From: Setophaga petechia
Taxonomy: Eukaryota; Chordata; Aves; Passeriformes; Parulidae
Direction: 5' to 3'
DNA length: 64,000 bases
Assembly: GCA_024362935.1 (NCBI GenBank)
Contig: JANCRA010000116.1
Coordinates: 866,501-930,500 of the forward strand
In this document: positions 51,345 to 62,334 of the stretch, piece by piece
Layout of the letters: each line of letters opens with the position of its first letter
How positions within the stretch are numbered: position 1 is the first letter of the stretch
Translations under genes and position numbers: made by a program
The notes under the pieces: model-generated
Database searches by the model: none
Seen by the model: only the letters and a program-made list of their open reading frames with translations
Told to the model about the DNA's origin: nothing

Positions 51345-51427
51345 GGTCGCTGTCCCACGGAGAGCGGGTCACCCCTCACTGGCTGCTGGGGGGCCGTGCC
51401 CGCAGGGCTGTCAGCCTGCAGGAGCAG
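51345..51427 (+). CDS. ADAM33: ADAM33-like exon 2: prodomain start
   Basis: 83 nt, phase 1 in and phase 0 out; acceptor GTGTCCCCAG ending at 51344, donor GTAAGG at 51428. It encodes SLSHGERVTPHWLLGGRAR then RAVSLQEQ. Human ADAM33 has PVTPHWVLDG and TVSLEE at the same place, so this is ADAM33 (ADAM13 in frogs) rather than ADAM12 or ADAM19, whose equivalents differ. A 290-bp pyrimidine-only array begins within 20 bases of the donor. Confidence 0.78.
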
Positions 51428-51439
51428 GTAAGGGGCTCC

Positions 51440-51715
51440 CAGACCCCTCCTTCCTCCTCCTCCTTCCTCCCTCCTCCTTCCTCCTTCCTCCTCCTCCTTC
51501 CTCCTTCCTCCTTCCTCCTTCCTCCTCCTCCTTCCTCCTTCCTCCCTCCTCCTTCCTCCTTCCTCCTTCCTCCCTCCTCCTTCCTCCCTCCTCCTCCTCC
51601 TTCCTCCCTCCTCCTTCCTCCCTCCTCCTTCCTCCTTCCCCCTTCCCCCCTCCTCCTTCCTCCTCCTCCTTCCTCCCTCCTCCTTCCTCCTTCCTCCTCC
51701 TCCTTCCCTCCTCTG
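51440..51715 (+). repeat. Pyrimidine-only CCTCCTTCCTCC array at ADAM exon 2 donor
   Basis: About 275 bases of only C and T in CTCCTTC and CTCCTC units, starting about 12 bases after the donor region. Any triplex or slippage here would sit next to a splice donor. Confidence 0.95.
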
Positions 51716-51769
51716 CCTGGAGCCTTCCTGGTGGGACACCTTGGAGCCCTTGGGCTGCAGCATCCATGG

Positions 51770-52110
51770 CAGGGTGTGGGTTTCAGGATCCACGGGAGGG
51801 TGTGGAATTCAGGATCCATGGGCAGAATGTGAAATTCAGGATCCATGAGCAGGGTGTGGAATTCAGGATCCACGGGAGGGTGTGGATTTCAGGATCCATG
51901 GGCAGAATGTGAAATTCAGGATCCATGAGCAGGGTGTGGAATTCAGGATCCATGGCAGGGTGTGGATTTCAGGATCAATGAGCAGGTTGGGGATTTCAGG
52001 ATCCATGGGAGGGTGTGGAATTCAGGATCCATGAACAGATTGGGGAGTTTCAGGATCCCTGGGCAGGTTGAGAATTTCAGGATCCATGGGCAGGTTTAGG
52101 AGTGTCAGGA
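51770..52110 (+). repeat. Minisatellite of 24-30 bp (TTCAGGATCCATGGGCAGG)
   Basis: About 13 units of TTCAGGATCCATGGGCAGGG plus TGTGGAAT or TGTGGAT. Confidence 0.9.
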
Positions 52111-52264
52111 TCCATCACCACCCTCAGGTCATGAACAGGGAAAGCAGAGGATGCAGCAGTGCGTTAATTAAACATGGTGTTAATGAGTGCTGGGCAGGAG
52201 GAGGATGGCCAGGAGCTGCAGGGTGAGTGGAAGGGAGCTGGAGAGCTTGGAGGGAGGAGCTGGA

Positions 52265-52590
52265 GGTGACCTGGCAGCTCCTGGTGTGGGACAGGAGGGG
52301 CTCAGGTGACCTGTGAACTCCTGGTTTGGGATGGGAGGGGCTCAGGTGACCTGTGAACTCCTGGTTTGGGATAGGAGGAGCTCAGGTGATCTGTCCTGGT
52401 TTGGGATAGGAGGAGCTCAGGTGATCTCTCAGCTCCTGGTTTGGGACAGGAGGGGCTCAGGTGATCTGTCCTGGTTTGGGACAGGAGGGGCTCAGGTGAT
52501 CTGTCCTGGTTTGGGATAGGAGGGGCTCAGGTGATCTGTCCTGGTTTGGGACAGGAGGGGCTCAGGTGATCTGTCCTGGTTTGGCTGGGG
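52265..52590 (+). repeat. Minisatellite of about 34-38 bp (GGTTTGGGATAGGAGGGGCT)
   Basis: Nine units of CTGGTTTGGGACAGGAGGGG plus CTCAGGTGATCTGTC. Confidence 0.92.
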
Positions 52591-52809
52591 CAGGAGGAGC
52601 AGCCAAAGGAAATGCTGCAGGTTTGGGAGCAGCGCCCTGCAGGGAGCAGAGGGCATCTCCTCCAGGGCTGTCCCCCCGTCCCTGCCACCCCCGCTGTCCC
52701 CCCATCCCTGGTGAGGTCCCTGTGGCCGCCCTGCCCTGGGCTGCAGCAGCCGGGAGGGGCCGAGGGCTCCTTGGGCAGCTCCAGCCCCTCCCAGCTCCGG
52801 TTCCGAGGG

Positions 52810-53262
52810 CTCCAAGGGGCTCAGAGCGCTGCTGGGAGGGGGCTCAGAGCTCTGCTGGGAGGGGGCTCAGAGCGCTGCTGGGAGGGGGCTCAGAGCGCTG
52901 CTGGGAGGGGGCTCGGAGCTCTGCTGGGAGGGGGCTCAGAGCGCTGCTGGGAGGGGGCTCAGAGCGCTGCTGGGAGGGGGCTCAGAGCTCTGCTGGGAGG
53001 GGGCTCAGAGCGCTGCTGGGAGGGGGCTCAGAGCGCTGCTGGGAGGGGGCTCAGAGCTCTGCTGGGAGGGGGCTCAGAGCGCTGCTGAGAGGGGGCTGAG
53101 AGCGCTGCTGGGAGGGGGCTCAGAGCGCTGCTGGGAGGGGCTCAGAGCTCTGCTGGGAGGGGGCTCAGAGCGCTGCTGGGAGGGGGCTCAGAGCGCTGCT
53201 GGGAGGGGGCTCAGAGCTCTGCTGGGAGGGGCTCAGAGCGCTGCTGGGAGGGGGCTCCGGGC
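52810..53262 (+). repeat. Minisatellite of 23 bp (CAGAGCGCTGCTGGGAGGGG)
   Basis: About 20 units of GGGCTCAGAGCGCTGCTGGG alternating with AGAGCTCTGCTGGG. Every third unit tends to carry CTCTG, hinting at a 69-bp higher-order unit. Confidence 0.94.
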
Positions 53263-53429
53263 CATCTCACCTGAGACGGTCCCTGGAGCCCCGGAGATGC
53301 CGAAGGTGGAGCCGGCCGGGCTCGGTCTCGGGGTTTGGGCTGACCCGGCTGTCCCAGGGGAAGGAACCTGGGCTGGCTGCTCCTGTAGGAGCTGAGGAGC
53401 CCGTGTGGGTGCTGGGCTCAGCCTGGAGA

Positions 53430-53775
53430 GATGTCCCTGGGTGGAGAAATGTCCCCTCCCTGGGGAAATACCCCCTCCCTGGGTAAATACCCCCTCCCTG
53501 GGGAAATGTCCCCTTCCTGCAGAAATGTCCCCTCCCTGCAGAAATGTCCCCTCCCTGGGGAAATACCCCCTCCCTGGGGAAATGTCCCCTTCCTGCAGAA
53601 ATGTCCCCTCCCTGCAGAAATGTCCCCTCCCTGGGTAAATACCCCCTCCCTGGGGAAATGTCCCCTTCCTGCAGAAATGTCCCCTCCCTGGGGAAATGTC
53701 CCCTCCCTGGGGAAATACCCCCTCCCTGGGGAAATATCCCCTCCCAGGGGAAATGTCCCCTCCCTGGTGGCATCC
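53430..53775 (+). repeat. Minisatellite of 19 bp (CCCTCCCTGGGGAAATGTC)
   Basis: About 18 units with three variants: CCCTGGGGAAATACC, CCCTGGGGAAATGTC and CCTGCAGAAATGTC. The order of variants shows higher-order copying. Confidence 0.93.
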
Positions 53776-54049
53776 CCGGCCCGTCTATATTTAAATTGAA
53801 GCCATTTGAGACAGGGAAGGCGTGGCAGGGCAGGATGATTTCTGCTCCTTTATTTATGGGAGCCCGGGTGGTGCCGGGGGTGCAAAGGGCACCCGGGGGT
53901 GCAAAGGGCAGCCGGGGGTTTGGGGTTTTAGGGGATTTTGGGGGTTTTAGGGGATTTTGGGGGTTCGGGCACTCAGTTCTGGGGTGTTGGGCAGGTGCCC
54001 GTGCTCGCTGCCATCCTCTGTGCCACAGCTCGGCCGGGCTGGGCAAGGG

Positions 54050-54875
54050 GCTGGGCAAGGGGATGGGAATGGGGCTGTGCCCAGAGATGGGAATGGGGAT
54101 TGTGCCCAGGGATGGGAATGGGGCTGTGCCCGGGGATGGGAATGGGGCTGTGCCCAGAGATGGGAATGGGGATTGTACCCAGGGATGGGAATGGGGATTG
54201 TACCCAGGGATAGGAATGGGGATTGTACCCAGGGATGGGAATGGGGCTGTGCCCAGAGATGGGAATGGGGATTGTACCCAGGGATGGGAATGGGGATTGT
54301 ACCCAGGGATAGGAATGGGGATTGTACCCAGGGATGGGAATGGGGCTGTGCCCGGGGATGGGAATGGGGATTGTACCCAGGGATAGGAATGGGGATTGTA
54401 CCCAGGGATGGGAATGGGGCTGTGCCCGGGGATGGGAATGGGGCTGTGCCCAGGGATGGGAATGGGGCTGTGCCCAGAGATGGGAATGGGGATTGTACCC
54501 AGAGATGGGAATGGGGCTGTGCCCAGGGATGGGAATGGGGATTGTACCCAGAGATGGGAATGGGGCTGTGCCCAGGGATGGGAATGGGGATTGTACCCAG
54601 AGATGGGAATGGGGCTGTGCCCAGAGATTGAATTGGGGCTGTGCCCGGGGATGGGAATGGGGCTGTGTCCAGGGATGGGAATGGGGCTGTGCCCAGGGAT
54701 GGGAATGGGGATTGTACCCAGAGATGGGAATGGGGCTGTGCCCAGGGATGGGAATGGGGATTGTACCCAGAGATGGGAATGGGGCTGTGCCCAGAGATTG
54801 AATTGGGGCTGTGCCCGGGGATGGGAATGGGGCTGTGCCCAGAGATGGGAATGGGGCTGTGCCCAGCACTCTGCC
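54050..54875 (+). repeat. Minisatellite of 25 bp (GATGGGAATGGGGCTGTGCC)
   Basis: About 33 units of GATGGGAATGGGG followed by CTGTGCCCAGA or ATTGTACCCAG. Repeating order of the two types gives 75-100-bp higher-order units. Two units carry GATTGAATTGGGG. Confidence 0.94.
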
Positions 54876-55930
54876 CTGGGAGCAGGAGGGGAGGGGACGA
54901 TCAGGCCACCTGAAGTGGGTGGGATGTGCTGCAGGTGCTGAGGGCACTCCCCTGCCCTGCTCCCTGCAGGGAAGCCCTTTCCCCCTTCTTTCCCCCTTCT
55001 TTCCCCTTCTTTCCCCTTCTTTCCCCTCCTTTCCCCTTCCCCCTGTGTGAGCTGTGTCCGCACTGAGCAATCTCTGCCCCTTCTGTTCTGAACCAGCCCA
55101 AACCCTGCCCTGCCCCCGGGCCTGGCTGCCCTGCTTCCTGACTCACAGGGCTATTCCTGTGAGGGGTGTTCACTCCCAGGGGTGTTCCTGCCTCCCAGGA
55201 ATGCTTTTCCAGAGAGCAGTGGGTGTAAGAGGTTCCTTCCTGGATGCTGCTGGGGTTGGCCAAGTGATGCAATCCTGAGCTGTGCTCCTCCAGCCTCAGT
55301 GCTGGCACTGGCTGCCTGGGGAGGTTCTGGTGCAGCCCAGCTGCTCCAGCAGCTGCAGATCCCATCAGCAAATCCTCCTGGAGCATCCCTGGTAGCCTCC
55401 ATCCTCTCCTCCCCGTCACATCCGGGCTCTGGGAGCTTCCCTGGGAGCTCAGGGCCTGGGGGAGCAGCCTGAGCAGATGGCTGGGCTGGGAGCTGAGCTC
55501 TGGGACCGGCCTGGGACATTTCCAGGGAGCTCGGTGCTCCCTGAGCCTGTCCTGGAGCAGGGATGGAGGCAGCCTGCCTGGGGAGGAGGGCTGGGATGGG
55601 AGCTGTGGGGAGATGGGCAAGAGCTGCTGTGCAGAGAGCACTGGGGTTTGTCTCATCAACGGAGTGAAAGGTAAAACCAGACCCCAGCTGGGCCTGCAGG
55701 GTCCCTGGGTCAGTCACAGGCCGGGGCCTGGCCAGGCAGAGCCACCCCAGCTGCAATTCCATCGTTCCAGCCCCCCAGCCCCGGGGACTGGCTGTGCTGC
55801 ATGGCCTGGACAGGGGCCACCCCCTGCCCCTGCAGCAGGGCTGAGAGGGGGGGCTCCCGCAGCCCTGGCAGGGACTGGGCACTCCTCTGTTCCTGAGGGC
55901 TGGAGAAAGAGATCAGGGAGCAGGAGGAGC
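54876..55930. other. ADAM intron 2, no gene seen
   Basis: Unique GC-rich sequence with a small CCCCTTCTTTC array at 54978-55040. Confidence 0.45.
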
Positions 55931-55934
55931 CTGG

Positions 55935-56895
55935 GATAGTGCTGGAAACCAAGATGGTGCTGGAGCCTGTGGGGATGCTGGGACCCAGGAGGACACTGGA
56001 GCCTGGGGTGATGCTGGAGCCTGGGGTGATGGACCCTGGGATGATATTGATGTTTGGGATGTTGCTGGAGCCCAGGACAGTGCTGGAGCCTGGGGTGATG
56101 CTGGAACCTGTGAGGATGCTGGGACCCAGGAGGACGCTGGAGCCTGGGGTCACAGGAGCCCAGGATGATATTGGGACTGTGGATGTGCTGGAGCCCAGGA
56201 TGGTGGTGCTGGAGCTTGGAATGTGCTGGGGCCCAGGACAGCACTGGAGCCTGGAATGCTGGATCCTCAAATGATGCTGGAGCCTGGAATGCTGGATCCT
56301 CAAATGATGCTGGAGCCTGGGGTGATGCTGGATCCTCAAATGATGCTGGAGCCTGGGGTGATGCTGGAGCCTGTGAGGATGCTGGAGCACAGGATTGTAT
56401 TGGAGCCTGGGATGATGCTGATAATGGATAATGGGCTCTGGGATGACACTGAAGTTTGGGATGTTGCTGGAGCTTGGAACGTGCTGGAGCCCAGGACAGT
56501 GCTGGAGCACAGGATTATGCTGGAGTCTGGGATTATGCTGGAGCACAGGATGATGCTGGAGTCTGGGATTATGCTGGAGTTTGGGATTATGCTGGAGTTT
56601 GGGATTATGCTGGAGCCTGAGACAATGGCAGAGCCCAGGATGCTGCTGGAGCCTGGGATGGTATTGGAACCTGGGATGATGCTGGAGTTGGGAACGTTCT
56701 GGAATCCAGGATGATGCTGGACCTTGGGATGGTGCTGAAGCCTGATAAGCTGCTGCAGCCCAGGCTGATATTGGAGCCTGGGATGATGCTGGAGCCCTGG
56801 AGGATGCTGGGCCTTGGAATGATGCTGGAGCCAGGGATGATACTGGAACCTGGGATGATGTTGGGAATGTTCTGGAATCCAGGGTGATGCTGGAA
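55935..56895 (+). repeat. Minisatellite of about 18 bp (CTGGAGCCTGGGATGATG)
   Basis: About 50 irregular units of GATGCTGGAGCCTGGGAT, GGATCCTCAAATGAT and TGGGACCCAGGAGGAC. Much more diverged than the other arrays, so probably older. Confidence 0.9.
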
Positions 56896-57283
56896 CCTGG
56901 AGGATCTGGAGCCCTGAGGAAGCTGGAGCCAGCAGGAGGCTGCTCCTGGACCATTCCCAGTGTGCAGGTCCTGGCAGGAGCCCTGGGCAGCTCCGTGCCA
57001 GCCCGGGGCACAGGGAGCAGTGTTCAATCAGTGCCATCAGCCTGCCAGCCTCAGAGCTGGTGCTGGGCTCCTGCTGGGCACCAGTGCTGCCCACATTCCC
57101 TGTTCTCATGTGCTGATCCCTCCTGGGCCCATCCCAGCTGGAGCCAGGGTCCCTCCCTGCTCCCCACTGCCCCTCCAGGAGCTCTCAGAGGAAACTGAGG
57201 CACGGCAGGAGGAGAGCTTGGGGTGCAAACCCTGCCGGGGAGGGGACACAGCATGTTTGTTCTCCAGCCCCTGGGATGATGGG

Positions 57284-57425
57284 ATGGCATGGCATGGCAT
57301 GGCATGGCATGGCATGGCATGGCATGGCATGGCATGGGATGAAAGGATGGGATAATGGGATGGGATGGGATGGGATGGGATGGGATGGGATGGGATGGAT
57401 GGGATGGGATGATGGGATGGGGTGG
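57284..57425 (+). repeat. GGCAT then GGGAT pentamer microsatellite
   Basis: About ten GGCAT units switch to about eleven GGGAT units. A neighbouring pentamer family recurs at 63955-64000. Confidence 0.95.
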
Positions 57426-57429
57426 GACG

Positions 57430-58150
57430 GGAGCTGCCGCGGCCGGGATAACCCGGACACACACGTTCCCTTTAAGACGGCAGCTGGGAAAGAACATTCT
57501 GCCAGTAACGGCTCTGGAGGCAGGCAGGGAGTAATTGCTGGGGAATTCTAAACCGGGAATGAGCCGGCCGGGACCTGGGGGGAGGCGAAGGAGGAGGAGG
57601 AGGAGGAGGAGGAGAGGGCTGCAGGGAGCGGGTGCTGGGGAGATCAGAGACGGGGAGAGAAAAAGGGAGGGCGAGAGGCGGGGGAAAGGAGGGAAACGGC
57701 GAGAAAAATGTCCAGACCATGTTTGGCCAGAGAGCGATGTTTGTACAAGATCGAGTTCCAAAAATACCGCCCGTTCCCAGCGCCGCCGGGCGGGGATGGA
57801 GCCGCTGCCCGCCGGGGCCCGCTCGGTTCGGGCTCCGGGGCCGGGCCGGGCCGGGGGAGCCGCCGGGAGGGGCCGGGGCCGGGGCCGGGGCCGGGCCTCG
57901 CCTCCCCGAGCTGTGGGTTTGTGTTCTCACAGCGCCGGGGCCGCTCGCCTTTTATGGAGCTGGGCACAAGGAACCGGGGGCGGAGGCGGAGGGGGCTCAG
58001 CCAGCCCGGCGGCAGCTCCAGCCCCACTCCCGGCTCCGTTACCACATTCCGGCTCCAGCCCCGCTCCCGGCTCCAGCCCCGCTCCCGGCTCCAGCCCCGC
58101 TCCCGGCTCCAGCCCTGCTTCTGGCTCCAGCCCCGCTCCCGGTTCCGTTA
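57430..58150. promoter_or_regulatory. Second CpG-rich block inside ADAM intron 2
   Basis: CpG-dense sequence with TTTAAGACGG near 57472, a GAGGAGGAG run near 57590 and four GGGGCC hexamers near 57870-57897. It resembles an internal CpG island or alternative promoter. No coding exon with splice signals is recognised, and the long open frame through it is composed of repeat. Confidence 0.4.
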
Positions 58151-58755
58151 CCACATCCTGGCTCCATCGCCCCATCCTGGCTCCATCCCAGCTCCATCGC
58201 CCCATCCTGGCTCCATCCCAGCTCCATCACCCCGTTCCCACCTCCAGCCCCTTTCCCATCTCCATCCCGGCTCCTTCCCCGTTCCTGGCTCCATCCCCAT
58301 CCCCATTCCCAGCTCCATCCCTGCTCCAGCCCCATTTCTGTCTCCATTCCCATTCGCAGCTCCAGCCCTGCATCCCGGCTCCATCCCAGCTCTATCACCC
58401 CATCCTGGCTCCAGCCCCGTTCCCAGCTCCATCTCTGTTCCCGGTTCAGTCCCCGTTCCCAGCTCTATTCCCGCATCTCTGTTCCATCCCCACATCCCGG
58501 CTCCACCCCCATTCCCGGCTCCATCCCGGCTCCATCCCCGTTCCCGGATCTATTCCTGGCTCCATCCCGGCTCCCTCCCGGCTCCATCCTGGCTCCACCC
58601 CCATTCCCGGCTCCCTCCCGGCTCCATCCCCGTTCCCGGATCTATTCCTGGCTCCATCCCGGCTCCACCCCCATTCCCGGCTCCATCCTGGCTCCATCCC
58701 CGTTCCCGGATCTATTCCTGGCTCCATCCCGGCTCCCTCCCGGCTCCATCCCCTT
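58020..58755 (+). repeat. Minisatellite CCCGGCTCCATCC (12-18 bp)
   Basis: About 55 irregular units of CCCGGCTCCATCCC, CTCCAGCCCCGCTCC and TTCCCGGATCTATTCCTG. A 60-90-bp higher-order unit with GGATCTATTCC occurs three times at 58535-58725. Confidence 0.9.
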
Positions 58756-58964
58756 ATCCCGCCCGGCAGGAGCGGCCCCTCTCTGCCCTCTGGAGCCCAC
58801 CCCGGGGGCTCCTCGGAGCCGCAGCCCCCGCGGGCAGCCTGGGCACTGTCTGGGCACCCTCGGGGTGGGTGTGCAGGAACTGCCCCCCCTGGGCAGTACA
58901 GATCCCAGCCTGGGGGCAGCAGTGCCGGCATCTCACTGCTCTGCACCCCAAATGCTTTGTGCCT

Positions 58965-59255
58965 CTGTCCTGCTGTCCCTCTGTGCCTCTGTCCCTCTGT
59001 CCCGCTGTCCCTCTGTCCCTCTGTGCCTCTGTCCCGCTGTCCCTCTGTCCCTCTGTCCCTCTGTCCCTCTGTGCCTCTGTCCCTCTGTCCCGCTGTCCCT
59101 CTGTCCTGCTGTCCCTCTGTCCCTCTGTCCCTGTCCCTCTGTCCCGCTGTCCCTCTGTCCCTCTGTGCCTCTGTCCTGCTGTCCCTCTGTCCCTCTGTCC
59201 CTGTCCCTCTGTCCCGCTGTCCCTCTGTCCCTCTGTCCCTCTGTCCCTGTGTCCC
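58965..59255 (+). repeat. 8-bp satellite CTCTGTCC
   Basis: About 36 octamers with CTCTGTGC and CGCTGTCC variants, in recurring longer blocks. Confidence 0.94.
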
Positions 59256-59479
59256 GAGCCCAGGGCAGGCTCCCCCGGTGTCCCCCATAGCCCGGGCAGG
59301 GTCCGGGCTGCAGGAGCAGCAGCACAGCTGCTCCACAGGAATTGGGGAACGAGGGTTCAACCTCTGCTTCATCCCGGGCCGTGAATCGCCCAGCTCTGCC
59401 CCTCCCTGCTGCGAGCCTTGGGCTCCACTGCAGAGATGGGATGGCAAGGGCAGCCAGAGCTGGGGCCTGGGGGGATGGC

Positions 59480-59645
59480 TCCTTTCCTTCCAGAGCCAGG
59501 GATGGCTCCTTCCTCTGTCCCCTTTCCTTCCAGAGCCAGGGACGGCTCCTTCCTCTGTCCCCTTTCCTTCCAGAGCCAGGGACGGCTCCTTCCCCTGTCC
59601 CCTTTCCCTGCAGGGCCAGGGACAGCCCCTTCCTCTGTCCCCCTT
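59480..59645 (+). repeat. Minisatellite of about 40-42 bp (CCTTTCCTTCCAGAGCCAGG)
   Basis: Four units of CCTTTCCTTCCAGAGCCAGG plus GACGGCTCCTTCCTCTGTCC. Each contains an acceptor-like TTCCTTCCAG. Confidence 0.9.
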
Positions 59646-59769
59646 CCCCGGAAGAGCTGGCCAGGCCCACGGTCATGGCAGTGATGGGGTCCTGTGGGGA
59701 TCCCCAGTGCTGTCAGCCCGGTGGGCTCCCTGTGTGCTCCATGGATGGGGACGGACTGGGGGGGATCTC

Positions 59770-59905
59770 AGAGCCCAGGGACAGACTGAGGGACACCTCA
59801 GAGCCCAGGGACAGACTGAGGGGCACCTGAGAGCCCAGGGACAGACTGAGGGGCACCTCAGAGCCCAGGGACAGACTGAGGGGCACCTCAGAGCCCAGGG
59901 ACAGT
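59770..59905 (+). repeat. Minisatellite, 4-5 x 30 bp
   Basis: Units of AGAGCCCAGGGACAGACTGA plus GGGGCACCTC. Confidence 0.92.
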
Positions 59906-60419
59906 CCGGGCCATGGGCAGCAGGCAGGGCCAAGCTTTCAGTGTCCCCAGAGTGGGGACAGTGTGGGGACACAGGGAAGGGCAGCCCTGTGGGGCTCTGG
60001 CCCATCCTGTCACACACAGCTGGGCTGGCTCCAGAGCCAGGTTCCCGTCCAACACCCTCCGAAGAGAGGGAATGAGTAAAGAATGAGTAAAGCCAGCGGC
60101 ATCCTGGGGAAGCTGAGTCACTGTTTCCTTTCTCTGCCCGCTGTCCTGAGGTATTTTTAACGGCCCTCAGCCGGTGCCCCGGGGGTGTTGGTGTTTGATT
60201 TCCATCCTCCCGGGGCACCGACCCTCCCGGGCTGAGGGTCCTTCCCTGGATCAGCCTCTGCAGCGGGGCAGAGCTGGGATGGAGCACAGGGACCCTGCTC
60301 AGGGTGCTCCTGGTGCTGCTCCTCATCCCGGGGCCGCTCCTCATCCCGGGGCCATCCTGTTCTGCCTTTCCCTGGGGGAGCTGCCGGCAGAGCTGGGATC
60401 TGCTGCCTCACCCCTCAAT

Positions 60420-60680
60420 CTCCCGTGACTCCCCCGTTATTCTCCTGGGAATCCCCTGTTAGCCTCCTGGGAATCCTCTGCTATCCTCCTGGGACTATCC
60501 TGTTATCCTCCTGTGAATCCCCCGTTATCCTCCTGGGACTCCCCTGTTAACCTTCTGTAAATCCCTCGTTCTGTAAATTCCTTCTGTAAATTCCTCCTGG
60601 GAATCCCCCATTACCCTCCTGTGACTCCCCTGTTATCCCTGCTCTGAATCCCCCATTACCCTCCTGTGACTCCCCCGTTT
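60420..60680 (+). repeat. Minisatellite of about 20 bp (CTCCTGGGAATCCCCTGTTA)
   Basis: About 13 irregular units of TCCTCCTGTGACTCCCCCGT and relatives, ending about 135 bp before ADAM exon 3. Confidence 0.88.
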
Positions 60681-60815
60681 CCCTGCTGGCTGGGAGCCCA
60701 GGGACAGCCCCTTCCCCCTGGCAGGGTGGAGAGGCCGGGATGCACCTGGAGCTGGAGCAGAGGAAGGTTCTGGGCACGGGGACCTTGGCTGAGCCCATCC
60801 CTCCTTTCCTTGCAG

Positions 60816-60892
60816 GTGGTGGCCCCTGCCCGGGCAGAGGTGGCTGTGACAGCTGAGGGCAGAGAGCTCGTGCTGGTGCTGGAGAGGAACCA
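60816..60892 (+). CDS. ADAM33: ADAM33-like exon 3: prodomain
   Basis: 77 nt, phase 0 in and phase 2 out; acceptor CTTTCCTTGCAG ending at 60815, donor GTGAGT at 60893. It encodes VVAPARAEVAVTAEGRELVL then VLERN and a split Gln or His. The AEGRELxLxLERN block is shared by ADAM33, ADAM19 and ADAM12 prodomains. The expected next exon (xLAxxYxETHY) is not seen before 64000, so the gene continues to the right. Confidence 0.78.
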
Positions 60893-60899
60893 GTGAGTG

Positions 60900-61010
60900 A
60901 GGGGCTGGGGATGGGGAGGGGACACGGGGACCCTGCCAGGGACCCGCCTGGGCTGGGGATGGGGAGGGGACACGGGCACCCTGCCAGGGACCCGCCTGGG
61001 CTGGCAGGGT
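60900..61010 (+). repeat. 2 x 51 bp tandem duplication
   Basis: GGGCTGGGGATGGGGAGGGG plus ACACGGG and CCCTGCCAGGGACCCGCCTG, present twice directly after the exon 3 donor. Confidence 0.9.
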
Positions 61011-61261
61011 TGTGGCCAGCAGGGGAGGGGACAGCCCCGTGTGGCTCCATTTGGGCTGGAATGCTCCTGTTGCCACCTTGGTCACCTCCTCTGGGCTCCT
61101 GCTCTGGGTCAGTCTGGATGCAGGTGGCAGCAGCTCCTGTCCCCTGTGCCCTGTGGCTCTCACCCAGCCTGGGACAAGGACACTCCTGTCCCCTGGGACA
61201 CGGACAGGACTTGTGTCCATCTGTCCTGCCCTCCCTGTCCCTCTGCCTGAGACCTCGTGGC

Positions 61262-61402
61262 ATTTTACAGACCCCCAGAACCCCAGAGTGGTTTGTGCTG
61301 GAAGGGCCCTTGGAGATGCAGTGCCAGCCCTGCCATGGCAGGGACACTGCCACCAGCCCGGGCTGCCCCAGGCCCTGTTCAGGGCTGGGGACACTGCCAG
61401 GG
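61262..61402 (+). mobile_element. CR1 LINE 3' fragment, degraded
   Basis: CCCCAGAGTGGTTTGTGCTG, GGAAGGGCCCTTGGAGATGC and GCCATGGCAGGGACACTGCC follow the CR1 end in order. Confidence 0.7.
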
Positions 61403-61719
61403 CTGGGACAGCCCAGCTCTCTGTCCCTGGGTGGGCTTGTGTCCCGTGCTGAGCAGGGCAGAGCTGAGCCCTTCCTGCTGCTGGTGGGGCACAAACCCAG
61501 CCCCACGGTGTCCCCAGGGCCCCAGGGACAGCTCCTGGTGTGCAACAAGAGGTCCTGGGGGTCCCTCTGCCCATCTGAGGGCTGTGGGCAGTGGGGTTGG
61601 TGGTGGGGTTGAAAGGTGATGGGCAGAGCTTGGTCCCGTGTCAGGCTGGTGCCCCAGGCCTGGCCACCTTGGGGTGTCCCCTCTGCCCCTCCCTGTGCCA
61701 CTGTGCCCTCTGGAGAGGG

Positions 61720-61855
61720 GCCGGGGGTACAGGGGCAGCTCTGGGGCTCTGGCAGGGGGGACAGGGGCAGCTCTGGGGGCTCTGGAGAGGGGCAGGGGGG
61801 ACAGGGGCAGCTCTGGAGAGGGGCAGGGGGGACAGGGGCAGCCCTGGGTGAGCTG
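61720..61855 (+). repeat. Minisatellite (GGGGGGACAGGGGCAGCTCT)
   Basis: Four or five units of GGACAGGGGCAGCTCTGG plus AGAGGGGCAGG. Confidence 0.88.
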
Positions 61856-61924
61856 GGGGACAGTGGCACAAAGCGGACCTGAGCACCCAGAGCAGCCCAC
61901 AGCATACAAGGCACCCCAGAGTGG

Positions 61925-62070
61925 CTGTGGGGACAGTGTGGGGACAATGTGAGGACACAGAGTGGGGACACAGCCTGGGGACATCCAAACTGCCCTGTGT
62001 GTGCACACAGCATGGGGACACAGTGCAGGGACACAGTGTGGGGACACAGCCTGGGGACATCCAAGCTGCT
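61925..62070 (+). repeat. GTGGGGACACAG(C/T)-type minisatellite
   Basis: Irregular units of GGGGACACAGCCTGGGGACA and ACATCCAA(A/G)CTGC. Confidence 0.8.
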
Positions 62071-62334
62071 GCCCCAGCCCTGTGCGTGAGCCCCATGCCC
62101 TGTGAGCTGGGTGTGAGCTCAGACCTTGCTCCTGGCCCTGGGAGCTCTGCTCGGTCCCCACGAGCACCCTGGGCTGTTTTCCTTGCCCTGCTCGGTGGAG
62201 CAGGCTGGTCCTGCCCCCCTGCCCTCCCTGCCTGCAGGGGACATCCCTGCCGTGGGGCCAGCCCGGGCTGTGCCTGTCTCAGCCATCCCAGTTTGATCCC
62301 TGGCCATGGCAGGAGGATTTGCCATTCCCGTGTC

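Noticed and set aside
53267..55063. 598-codon minus frame with GHSPIPIPG repeats
   Set aside because: Translation of the 25-bp minisatellite at 54050-54875. Collagen-like appearance is a periodicity artefact.
59480..59645. Acceptor array like those in ALMS1 (TTCCTTCCAG repeated)
   Set aside because: No exon with similarity to ADAM33 adjoins it, so there is no real junction to have been duplicated.
57535..60075. 846-codon open frame on plus (MLGNSKPGMSRPG...)
   Set aside because: It runs through the CpG block and the CCCGGCTCCATCC and CTCTGTCC arrays. The peptide is repeat-derived Pro/Ser/Leu without any domain, and no splice or conservation evidence supports it.
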